A stretch of 7,237 bases of DNA from Magnetococcales bacterium (GCA_015229095.1 JADGCE010000134.1:1-7237), one strand, 5' to 3'; positions 1 to 6,373 are shown, counted from the stretch's first letter. Notes: a model not told the origin generated them from the sequence alone. Numbers and translations: made by a program.

Positions 1-33
1 CCCCTGGTGGGGTCGGGGCAACGCCCCCATCCG
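1..33. repeat. GC-rich intergenic repeat-like segment (partial at window edge)
   Basis: The window opens with alternating C-runs and G-runs and a compact hairpin: GGGGC at 15-19, loop AAC, GCCCC at 23-27. A related arrangement (C-run, GG, GGG-TC, G-run, GCCC) can be read on the opposite strand between about 561 and 590, on the other side of the cytochrome gene. Short GC palindromes of this style are common between genes in some GC-rich proteobacteria. That this is a dispersed repeat family is inference from two imperfect copies. No coding sequence is supported here. Confidence 0.3.
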
Positions 34-82
34 TGGCCCAAACGATGATCAAGGCCCAAAGGACTGTTTTTACGCGCCCGGT

Positions 83-100
83 TGTGCCATGATGGGCACA
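83..100. promoter_or_regulatory. Inverted repeat upstream of the cytochrome c gene, possible operator
   Basis: TGTGCC at 83-88 and GGCACA at 95-100 are perfect 6-bp inverted arms around the 6-base spacer ATGATG. The element ends 34 bases before the cytochrome start codon, where an operator or a 5' leader hairpin could lie. No convincing -35/-10 pair was found beside it; TTGACG at 110-115 has no matching -10. An 18-base palindrome of this size can also arise by chance. Confidence 0.25.
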
Positions 101-134
101 GAATTCGCTTTGACGCAGCTGCCATGAGGGTGAC

Positions 135-560
135 ATGTGGAGAAAAGTGCTCCTGTGGGGGGGGATGATGGTGCTCCTTGCCCTGTTGCTGGCCGGGGTC
201 TGGTTGCGGGCCTGGCCGGATGTGGAGATGGGCAGACGGTTGGCAGAAAACAACTGCGCCATCTGCCATGATCTCAGCGAGACCCGGAAACACAAAAAAG
301 GGCCCTATCTGTGGGGGGTGGTGGATCGGGCCGCCGGTTCTGTGGATTTTGCTTACAGCGCCGCCTTTCTGGGGGTGGTGCAGGAGAGGCCGTTTGTCTG
401 GGATGAGAGCCATTTGCAGCGTTTTATCACCGATCCGGCCCTGTTTGTCCCCATGACACGCATGGCCCAGCGGGACTCTGCCCATCCCCTGGCCTTTGAG
501 GGGATCGAGAGTGCCGACAATCGCCGGGATCTGATCGCCTATCTGCGGCGGTTGAAATGA
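135..560 (+). CDS. Class I c-type cytochrome, monoheme, membrane-anchored or secreted
   Basis: This 141-residue protein is an electron carrier of the cytochrome c2/mitochondrial cytochrome c type, expected on the periplasmic side of the inner membrane. Residues 1-28 are a basic start (R3, K4) followed by a hydrophobic stretch, so an uncleaved anchor or a signal peptide. The heme site CAICH is at 41-45 (C41 and C44 bind heme covalently, H45 is the proximal ligand). A family-typical KGPYLWG block is at 55-61. The distal ligand is most likely M110 in VPMTRM, with M107 as the alternative. The C-terminal helix RDLIAYLRRLK (131-141) matches the ending of class I cytochromes. Between M110 and the conserved F-x-G-I block (121-124) there are about nine extra residues compared with mitochondrial cytochrome c. 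The start ATG is preceded by GAGGG at 126-130, with a short 4-base spacer. Neighbours do not reveal a partner. A run of eight G (157-164) lies in codons 8-10. Confidence 0.9.
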   Translation: MWRKVLLWGGMMVLLALLLAGVWLRAWPDVEMGRRLAENNCAICHDLSETRKHKKGPYLWGVVDRAAGSVDFAYSAAFLGVVQERPFVWDESHLQRFITDPALFVPMTRMAQRDSAHPLAFEGIESADNRRDLIAYLRRLK

Positions 561-581
561 GGGCAAACCCCTCTGGAGACC

Positions 582-615
582 CGCCGGGGGCCGTGACGCC
601 CCCCAGCCCCCGGCG
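582..615. repeat. Strong GC hairpin between cytochrome c and msbA
   Basis: CGCCGGGGGC (582-591) and GCCCCCGGCG (606-615) form a perfect 10-bp inverted repeat with a 14-base loop, starting 22 bases after the cytochrome stop codon. The position suits a transcription terminator, but no T-run follows the stem on either strand; on the + strand it is followed by CAAGTAAAAAATG. It is therefore at best a U-less terminator or RNA-stabilising structure. Its sequence resembles the GC-rich segment at 1-33 in the opposite orientation, which suggests a dispersed palindromic repeat. The rest of the 561-700 gap holds a run of eight C (636-643) and no clear promoter. Confidence 0.5.
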
Positions 616-700
616 CAAGTAAAAAATGTGAATAGCCCCCCCCAATGCCGTTGGCTTGACCGGGGCGCCCCGTTTCCCTGTTTTCCATAGGTGCCGTCTG

Positions 701-2524
701 GTGAGCAAAAAAAAAGACCGCGCTGCACGTGCTGATCTCCATCTGACCTCCCCCCCTCCCGATATTGCCAATAAAGATCTGCTGATCCGCTTTTTGCGTA
801 TTGTGTGGCCCTATCGCTGGTATCTGATCCCGGCCTTTGTGTGCATGCTGATCCTGGCCGCCACCAACGGCGCCATCGCCTTCCTGGTGCAACCGATCCT
901 GGACAAGGTGTTCATCGAACAGGATACGGTGATGCTCTCCTCTCTGCCCATGGTGGTCATGCTGCTGTTTGCGCTGCGGGGGGTGGTCTATTTTTCACAA
1001 TCCTATCTGATGGAGATGGTGGGGCAGCGGGTGGTGCGGACGCTGCAGGTGCGCCTCTACGCCCATCTGATGGCGATGGATTTGGGATTTTTTCACGCCA
1101 ATGCCACCGGCGGCATTATTTCGCGTATCACCTATGACACCAACATGCTCAAGGTTGCTGCCGCTTCCGTGACCTCCAACCTGCTGCGGGAGGGGTTTAC
1201 GGTTATCTTCCTGCTGGGGGTGTTGTTCTATCGGGATTGGCAAATGGCGATGGTTTCCCTGGTGGGGTTGCCGGCTGCCGGGACGATGATCTATCTGTTT
1301 GGCCGGCGGATGCGCCGGCTCAGCCAGGTGCGTCAGGAGCTGATGGGGGGGGTGACGGCCCACCTGGAGGAGAGCATTTCCGGACAGCGGATTGTCAAGG
1401 CCTTCGGGATGGAACGCTATGAACGTGCCCGTTTTCGCCTGCTGAACAGAACCCTCCTCGCCAACAATCTGCGGGCGGCCAAGGTGCGCTCCATCTCCAG
1501 TCCGGCCATGGATATGATCGCCGGTTTTGCGGTCAGTGCGGTCATTTTGTACGGGGGGCAGGCGGTGATCGCGGGCACCACCACCACCGGCACCTTTTTT
1601 TCATTTATTACCGCATTGTTGATGGCCTACGATCCCATCAAGAGCCTCACCACCATCAACAACCAGTTGCAGGAGAGTCTGGCCGCTGCCCGGCGGGTTT
1701 TCACGGTGATGGATCTGCAACCGGTCATTCGGGATGCTCCAACGGCGCAGCCCCTGGCCCCGCTGCGGGAGACGATTCAGTTTGACAATGTGTGCTTTCG
1801 TTACCGGGAGGGGCTGCCGCATGTGCTGGATGGCATCAACCTCACCATCCGGGCCGGGGAGCGGGTCGCCCTGGTGGGACACAGCGGCAGCGGCAAGAGC
1901 ACCCTGGTCAACCTGGTGCCGCGCTTTTTTGATGTGACGGAGGGGGCGGTGCGGATCGACGGGGTGGATCTCCGCCAGGTGACCCAGCGCACGCTGCGGT
2001 CGCAGATTGCGATTGTGACCCAGGAGGTGATCCTGTTCAACGATACGGTGCGCAACAACATTGCCTATGGCGATCGCAACCGCTCCCCGGAGGAGCTGCG
2101 GGCGGCGGCGCAGGCGGCCAACGCCCTGGAGTTTATCGAAGCGATGCCGGAGGGGTTTGAGACGGTCATCGGCGACCGGGGGGTTCGTCTGTCGGGGGGG
2201 CAGCGGCAACGGCTCTCCATCGCCCGCTCTTTGCTGAAAAATGCCCCCATCCTCATTCTGGACGAAGCCACCAGCGCCCTGGACAGCGAAAGCGAGCGCA
2301 CTGTCCAGGAGGCGTTGGAACGTCTGATGGAGGGGCGCACCAGTCTGGTGATCGCCCATCGGCTCTCCACGGTGCAACATGTGGATCGCATTGTGGTGCT
2401 CCGGGATGGGCGCATCATCGAGGAGGGCAGTCATGCCGATCTGCTGGCTTTGGAGGGTGAGTATGCCCGTTTCCATTATCTGCAATTTCAAGAACGAGAG
2501 AAGGCGTGCCAGCCCCGGACGTAA
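701..2524 (+). CDS. msbA: MsbA-type lipid A export ABC transporter, fused permease and ATPase
   Basis: This 607-residue half-transporter would work as a homodimer in the inner membrane, flipping core-lipid A to the periplasmic leaflet with ATP. Numbering is from the GTG at 701. The six-helix membrane domain covers about 25-315, with hydrophobic segments near 40-67, 82-103, 160-177, 180-201, 268-291 and 296-310. The ATPase domain covers about 360-590 and is intact: Walker A GHSGSGKST (393-401), Q-loop Q441, signature LSGGQ (497-501), Walker B ILILDE ending in D521-E522, D-loop SALD (525-528) and switch H553. Length is normal for MsbA (about 580-620). The frame is open upstream to a TTG at 656, but those 15 extra residues look non-coding. 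GTG 701 follows TAGGTG (688-693) at a 7-base spacing and gives a normal cytoplasmic, Lys-rich N-terminus. Codons 3-5 form a run of nine A. The 3' end overlaps the heptosyltransferase gene by 19 bases. A general multidrug exporter is the alternative, but the adjacent LPS gene favours MsbA. Confidence 0.93.
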   Translation: MSKKKDRAARADLHLTSPPPDIANKDLLIRFLRIVWPYRWYLIPAFVCMLILAATNGAIAFLVQPILDKVFIEQDTVMLSSLPMVVMLLFALRGVVYFSQSYLMEMVGQRVVRTLQVRLYAHLMAMDLGFFHANATGGIISRITYDTNMLKVAAASVTSNLLREGFTVIFLLGVLFYRDWQMAMVSLVGLPAAGTMIYLFGRRMRRLSQVRQELMGGVTAHLEESISGQRIVKAFGMERYERARFRLLNRTLLANNLRAAKVRSISSPAMDMIAGFAVSAVILYGGQAVIAGTTTTGTFFSFITALLMAYDPIKSLTTINNQLQESLAAARRVFTVMDLQPVIRDAPTAQPLAPLRETIQFDNVCFRYREGLPHVLDGINLTIRAGERVALVGHSGSGKSTLVNLVPRFFDVTEGAVRIDGVDLRQVTQRTLRSQIAIVTQEVILFNDTVRNNIAYGDRNRSPEELRAAAQAANALEFIEAMPEGFETVIGDRGVRLSGGQRQRLSIARSLLKNAPILILDEATSALDSESERTVQEALERLMEGRTSLVIAHRLSTVQHVDRIVVLRDGRIIEEGSHADLLALEGEYARFHYLQFQEREKACQPRT

Positions 2525-3663
2525 CCCCTCCTGCCCGCATTCTGGTCATTAAAGCCCGCCATCTGGGTGATGTTTTGTTGACCGGGCCGCTCTTTTCCGC
2601 CTTGCGAGGCCGCCATCCCCAGGCGTGGCTGGTGGCCCTGGTGAAGGGGGAGTGTGCTGCCATGCTCGCCGGGCATCCCCATGTGGATGAGGTGTTGACC
2701 TTTCCGCAGCGGCAGGCGGGGGAGGGGAAGGGCCCTTTTTTTGTGCGGCAGTGGCGTTGGTTTGCCGCCTTGCGGGCCCGGCGGTTTGACTGGGTGATCA
2801 ACACCACGGAGGGGGATCGGGGGATTGTCACCGCTTTTTTGGCGGCTGCGCCCCGTCGCTCCGGGGTGTGGCTCAGGAGGGAAAAGTGGTGGCGGCGACT
2901 GCTGCTGACGGAGCGTGTGGATGATCAGGCGGCCACCGCCCATACGGTGTTGCGCAACCTGCACATGGTCGGAGCCGGGGCGAGGCCGGAGGTGCGCCGG
3001 GTCGAATGGCGGGTCTCTGTGGAAGAGAGGGCCACGGTGCGGGCACGATTGCTGGAACAGGGGTGGGATGGTCAGCAACCCCTGATCCAGGTGCATCCCA
3101 CCTCCCGTTGGCTGTTCAAATGTTGGACCGACAGCGGCATGGCGCATGTGATTGATTTTTTACAGGGAGAGGGATATCGGGTGGTTTTGACCGGCGCCCC
3201 TTCCCCGCAGGAACGCTACAAAAACAGCCGGATTGTTTCCCTCTGCCGTCGTCCGCCCATCGATATGAGCGGTCGTTTGACGGTGCGGCAGTTGGCCGCC
3301 CTGACCGCCCGCTGTCGGCTCTTTTTTGGGGTGGATACCGCCCCCGCCCATATGGCTGCCGCCCTGGATGTGCCGGTGGTGGTGCTGTTCGGTCCTTCTG
3401 GCGCGCGTCTTTGGGGCCCTTGGCCCAATGGCTGGGGCGGGCAGGGCAGCCCTTATCCCCAACGAGGCGGTGTACAGCAGGCCGGGCCCCATACGGTCAT
3501 CCAGAAGGGGTGGGAGTGTGTCTCCTGCGGTCGGGATGGATGTCATGGGAGCAAAGTCAGCCGCTGCCTGGAAGAGTTGGAGGTGGATGAGGTGTTGCCC
3601 GTGCTGGAACGGGTGTTGGCGCGCTTGCAGGTGGATGCTGTGCTCCACACCCCGCCCGGCTGA
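2506..3663 (+). CDS. rfaQ: GT9 family lipopolysaccharide heptosyltransferase, WaaQ/RfaQ (type III)-like
   Basis: This 385-residue GT-B fold enzyme probably transfers heptose from ADP-heptose to the LPS inner core on the cytoplasmic face of the inner membrane. The N-terminal half opens with RILVIKARHLGDVLLTGP (11-28), typical of the family; the GD pair (21-22) lies at the position of the catalytic Asp in WaaC/WaaF. The C-terminal nucleotide-sugar half carries HPTSRWLFKCW (197-207), closely resembling the block in enterobacterial WaaQ, and FFGVDTAPAHMAAA (273-286), the conserved GT9 donor-binding motif. Four cysteines (338, 341, 346, 354) cluster near the end. The GTG start at 2506 lies inside the end of msbA, with purine-rich GAGAGAAGG (2496-2504) just before it, which suggests translational coupling. 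No in-frame ATG exists before the family-conserved block. Family assignment is secure. The WaaQ subtype and the exact acceptor are inferred from motifs, since heptosyltransferases I/II share the fold. Confidence 0.88.
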   Translation: MPAPDVTPPARILVIKARHLGDVLLTGPLFSALRGRHPQAWLVALVKGECAAMLAGHPHVDEVLTFPQRQAGEGKGPFFVRQWRWFAALRARRFDWVINTTEGDRGIVTAFLAAAPRRSGVWLRREKWWRRLLLTERVDDQAATAHTVLRNLHMVGAGARPEVRRVEWRVSVEERATVRARLLEQGWDGQQPLIQVHPTSRWLFKCWTDSGMAHVIDFLQGEGYRVVLTGAPSPQERYKNSRIVSLCRRPPIDMSGRLTVRQLAALTARCRLFFGVDTAPAHMAAALDVPVVVLFGPSGARLWGPWPNGWGGQGSPYPQRGGVQQAGPHTVIQKGWECVSCGRDGCHGSKVSRCLEELEVDEVLPVLERVLARLQVDAVLHTPPG

Positions 3664-4021
3664 ATCCTTTCCCCCGCTCCCTCCTGTCGGGTCATTCCGT
3701 GTGATCATATATAACATATTAATATTGTACTTGTTGTGCGATGTTCTATCGGTATGGGGTGAAATTTCTGCCCTGCTCCGGCATCATCACGGGTTGGCAG
3801 TCATCAGAAAATATGATAGTACAAAGAAGTTTCTGCTTCTGGTCCATCTTGGATTTCGACACATCCGGTGACGGCAGCCGACGGGGTCCGGCCTGCCTGG
3901 CATGGGGTGGGGTTGGTTGGCAACGCCGGCCTTTCGTGGCTTGTCGTGCGGATTCCAGGCAATTGTTTTCCTGGTGCGGTTCAGAATATGGGGAAAATGG
4001 CCAAAGCCGAGCAAGGATGCG

Positions 4022-4040
4022 TCGTTTGATGGACAAACGA
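4022..4040. repeat. Perfect 7-bp hairpin in the chemoreceptor leader
   Basis: TCGTTTG (4022-4028) and CAAACGA (4034-4040) are perfect inverted arms around the 5-base loop ATGGA, ending 59 bases before the chosen chemoreceptor start. It is not followed by a T-run, so it is not an intrinsic terminator. It could be an operator or a structure in the 5' untranslated RNA. Function is unknown. Confidence 0.35.
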
Positions 4041-4085
4041 GTGGTGGGGGCGCCAATTTCCAAACAGGCTCTCAGATCGGGGCAC

Positions 4086-4089
4086 AGGA
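4086..4089 (+). promoter_or_regulatory. Ribosome binding site of the chemoreceptor gene
   Basis: AGGA ends 10 bases before the ATG at 4100 and supports that start over the upstream in-frame ATG at 3902. A second, out-of-frame ATG at 4095 is only 5 bases away from AGGA and reads ATG-TCA-TGA, with its stop overlapping the real start as ATGA. This two-codon frame could compete for initiation or reinitiate into the main gene. Confidence 0.5.
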
Positions 4090-4099
4090 ACTGCATGTC

Positions 4100-6301
4100 A
4101 TGAATATTGCAAATGTCTACCGTAACATGAAAATCGGCAACAAGATCAGCCTCGGGTTTGGTTTGGTGGGCGTTTTGTTGCTGGCGGTGGTCTCTTTTTA
4201 CCACCTCACCCTGATCCGTTCCCTCGACACCTTCCATGACGAAGTTCTGGGCAGGCACGAAGCGGAAAAGTCCAGTGCCATGCAGATCGACAACCTGTTG
4301 CTGGAAGCCCGGCGTGGGGAAAAGGATTTTCTGTTGCGCAAGGATCCCAAATATATCGACGAGGTTCGACGCAGGATCGATGATGTGAACCAGATCGCGA
4401 CAGGGATGCTCAAGGCGTCCCAGGTCAGCCAGGATGCCGAGAGTACCCGACTGGATAGTGAGATCCTGAAAAACAGTGCCGACTACTTGGCCGCCTTTTT
4501 GGATCTGGCCCAACGGGAAACGGAGAAAGGGTTGGATGCCAAATCCGGACTGCAGGGTCAGTTCCGGGAGAGTGCCCACGAGATGGAAAAATGGATCAAA
4601 AACTTCGATACCGAGGAGAACTATCTCATCCTGCTTCAGATGCGGCGCCACGAAAAAGATTTTCAACTGCGGAAAGATCCGAAATATCTGACGCAACTGG
4701 AGAAAGAGGTCAACCGCTTTGACCTGGCCGCCGATGCCTCTTCCATGGTCGATGGACTCAAAAAGGATCTCAAGGCCAAAAGCGCGGCCTATCTGGCCAA
4801 GGTCAAAGAGTTTGCCGCTCTTCCCCCGGAGAAGGCCGGGGCGGAATACGACGCCTTTCGCAAGCTTGCCCACGAGATCGAGGCGGAACTGAAACGCCAT
4901 TATGTGCCGGGCCTCTCTCTGTTTTATCTGGAAATCCGCAAGGATGAAAAGGACTATCTGCTGCGTGGCGACGAAAAATATGTCGCTGGCGTGGTCGGCA
5001 AGCTGGGAAAAATGCAGCAGATCATTGTGGCTTCCGAGCTTCCGGAGGGGGAGAAAAAGGGGTTGACCCGTGCCATGGGGCAGTATGGCCAGGCATTCAA
5101 CGCCCTGGTGGCCCAGGAAAAGGAGATTGCCAAAGTCACGGAAAAAATGCGCACGGCAGCCCACGCCATCGGGTCGGTGAGTAAACAACTGCTCAAGGAG
5201 GCCACGGAGGATATGGCCAGGACGAGCGAAGCAACCAACGCCGCCGCCCGGCGTGACGCCAGGGTGGCACTGGGGGTGAGTGGCGCCGTGCTGTTGATCG
5301 GGGTTTTCCTCGCCTGGATCATAGGCCGGTTTATCGCCACCCCGATCCATGCCTTGCAAAAAATGACCGAGGCCTTCGGGCGCGGCGATCTGACCGTCAC
5401 CACCGAAATTCGGCAAACCGACGAAGTGGGTGTCATGGCCGCCACCCTTGCGGAGACGATCCAAACATTGCTCCAGATCATTTCCCAGGTTAAATCGGCT
5501 GCCACCGAAGTGGCTCATGGGAGTCGGCAGCTCTCCGACACGGCACAAAACCTTTCTCAAGGCGTGTCGCAACAGGCTGTCTCGGTAGAAACCACCTCTT
5601 CCGCCTTGAGTGCCATTTCCGATAGTTGTCAACTGAGTACGGACAGTTCCGACACCACCCAGACCATTGCCCTGAGGGCTGCGGGCGACGCCTCCCGGGG
5701 GGGCGAGGCTGTTCTCAAGGCGGTGGCTGCCATGAAGGAAATTGCCTCCAAGATTGGCATCATCGAAGAGATCGCGCGTCAGACCAATCTGCTGGCCTTG
5801 AATGCGGCCATCGAGGCCGCTCGGGCCGGTGAACACGGGAAGGGGTTTGCGGTGGTCGCTGCCGAGGTCAGAAAACTGGCGGAACGCAGTCAAACCGCAG
5901 CCGGGGAGATCAGTCAACTCTCCACATCCAGCGTCCGGATCTCCGAAGACGCAGGCGCGATTATTGACCAACTGGTTCCGGACATTCAGGAAACGGCCAA
6001 TCGTATCCGGGGGATCACCGAGTGCAGCCGGCAGCAACGGAGCGGTGTCTCTGACATTGGTCAATCGATGAATCAACTCGAACGGGTGGTGCAGCAGACG
6101 GCGGGATCTTCCGAAGAGCTGGCTGCAACGGCAGAAGAGTTGCATGTCCAGGCCGACATTGTGGTCCAGGCTGTCTCTTTTTTTCAGGTCGGTTCGTCGG
6201 ATGAGCATGCCTTTTCCAGGAAAACCAATCAACCCCAAAAAGGGGCCAAACCGCTTCAGCAGCGCCACCTTCAAGGGTTGCCTGCTCCTGGAGCTTCCTG
6301 A
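4100..6301 (+). CDS. Methyl-accepting chemotaxis protein with long HBM-like periplasmic sensor
   Basis: This 733-residue inner-membrane chemoreceptor would sense a periplasmic ligand and control CheA/CheW. Transmembrane helix 1 is at about 16-35, the periplasmic sensor at 36-388, helix 2 at 389-411, HAMP at about 412-464, and the cytoplasmic coiled-coil signalling domain at about 465-700. The kinase-control tip is canonical: IARQTNLLALNAAIEAARAG lies within 554-580, followed by a standard return helix to about 597. The sensor carries R-[RK]-x-E-K-D-[FY]-x-L-R-x-D-x-K-Y three times (71-85, 182-196, 280-294). This resembles the helical bimodular (HBM) sensors known from Pseudomonas McpS, which are about 250 residues long; here the sensor is about 350. 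One clear methylation site is AGSSEELAAT around E672-E673; the first methylation helix is poor in Glu pairs (VETT near 497). The tail of some 35 residues lacks a CheR-tethering pentapeptide. ATG 4100 was chosen for its AGGA and because the 66 upstream in-frame codons resemble no receptor N-terminus. The ligand is unknown. Confidence 0.93.
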   Translation: MNIANVYRNMKIGNKISLGFGLVGVLLLAVVSFYHLTLIRSLDTFHDEVLGRHEAEKSSAMQIDNLLLEARRGEKDFLLRKDPKYIDEVRRRIDDVNQIATGMLKASQVSQDAESTRLDSEILKNSADYLAAFLDLAQRETEKGLDAKSGLQGQFRESAHEMEKWIKNFDTEENYLILLQMRRHEKDFQLRKDPKYLTQLEKEVNRFDLAADASSMVDGLKKDLKAKSAAYLAKVKEFAALPPEKAGAEYDAFRKLAHEIEAELKRHYVPGLSLFYLEIRKDEKDYLLRGDEKYVAGVVGKLGKMQQIIVASELPEGEKKGLTRAMGQYGQAFNALVAQEKEIAKVTEKMRTAAHAIGSVSKQLLKEATEDMARTSEATNAAARRDARVALGVSGAVLLIGVFLAWIIGRFIATPIHALQKMTEAFGRGDLTVTTEIRQTDEVGVMAATLAETIQTLLQIISQVKSAATEVAHGSRQLSDTAQNLSQGVSQQAVSVETTSSALSAISDSCQLSTDSSDTTQTIALRAAGDASRGGEAVLKAVAAMKEIASKIGIIEEIARQTNLLALNAAIEAARAGEHGKGFAVVAAEVRKLAERSQTAAGEISQLSTSSVRISEDAGAIIDQLVPDIQETANRIRGITECSRQQRSGVSDIGQSMNQLERVVQQTAGSSEELAATAEELHVQADIVVQAVSFFQVGSSDEHAFSRKTNQPQKGAKPLQQRHLQGLPAPGAS
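4310..4981 (+). repeat. Three copies of a 15-residue motif encoded within the chemoreceptor sensor
   Basis: The copies are encoded at 4310-4354, 4643-4687 and 4937-4981. They share R-[RK]-x-E-K-D-[FY]-x-L-R-x-D-x-K-Y: nine positions are identical in all three copies and two more are conservative. Spacing is 111 and 98 residues. The DNA copies have diverged at third codon positions, so this is an old protein-level repetition and not a recent tandem duplication. Confidence 0.8.
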
Positions 6302-6351
6302 TCGTTTTACCCTTGACGATGGGTCCGCATGTCGCCCGGCTTTGAACGTTT

Positions 6352-6358
6352 AGAAGGA
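6352..6358 (+). promoter_or_regulatory. Ribosome binding site of the surface carbohydrate gene
   Basis: AGAAGGA ends 6 bases before an in-frame GTG at 6365 and 15 bases before the ATG at 6374. By spacing, GTG 6365 is favoured (three extra residues). A weaker GAGAG at 6361-6365 is 8 bases from the ATG. The two starts cannot be separated from sequence alone. Confidence 0.5.
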
Positions 6359-6373
6359 TAGAGAGTGTGTTCG

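Larger units (their letters stand above)
3664..4099. other. 436-base non-coding leader region before the chemoreceptor gene
   Basis: No convincing gene lies here. The segment 3702-3731 is strongly AT-rich against its surroundings; it contains TGATCA (3702-3707), the -10-like TATAAC (3710-3715), the perfect palindrome ATATTAATAT (3716-3725) and TTGTAC (3725-3730). A promoter in this patch is plausible, but no well-spaced sigma70, sigma28 or sigma54 pair stands out. Further on are TTGGCA (3794-3799) and TATGAT (3812-3817), only 12 bases apart and so not a standard promoter. There are weak hairpins: AGAAG/CTTCT (3825-3829/3836-3840) and CCAGG/CCTGG (3955-3959/3970-3974). A better hairpin at 4022-4040 is listed separately. 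No intrinsic terminator for the preceding operon was seen. A 120-codon frame (3741-4103) looks non-coding. Confidence 0.5.

Noticed and set aside
582..615. Intrinsic terminator after the cytochrome gene
   Set aside because: The stem is strong but no T-run follows on either strand, so it is described as a hairpin or repeat only.
656..700. TTG-initiated 15-residue extension of MsbA
   Set aside because: TTG is a rare start, no ribosome site precedes it, and the extension does not resemble MsbA N-termini. GTG 701 fits better.
1601..2491. 296-codon minus-strand frame opposite msbA
   Set aside because: A shadow of the ATPase coding frame; the translation is Gln/His/Pro/Arg-rich with no domain.
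3902..4099. Upstream in-frame extension of the chemoreceptor (66 codons)
   Set aside because: The extra residues resemble no receptor N-terminus, and ATG 4100 has an AGGA at acceptable spacing followed directly by a normal first transmembrane segment.
3741..4103. 120-codon + strand frame ending in ATGA overlap with the chemoreceptor start
   Set aside because: The predicted protein is rich in Cys, Trp, Arg and Ser with no motif or hydrophobic pattern, and there is no clear ribosome site. It is probably chance, although the overlap is noted.
3746..6274. 842-codon open frame on the minus strand opposite the chemoreceptor gene
   Set aside because: It is a mirror of the real gene: GC-rich codon use removes stops on the opposite strand. 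Its translation shows no recognisable domain, whereas the + strand frame encodes a textbook chemoreceptor.
6301..6320. ATCGT/ACGAT inverted repeat just after the chemoreceptor stop as a terminator
   Set aside because: The stem is only 5 bp with a 10-base loop and no T-run follows; too weak to support.
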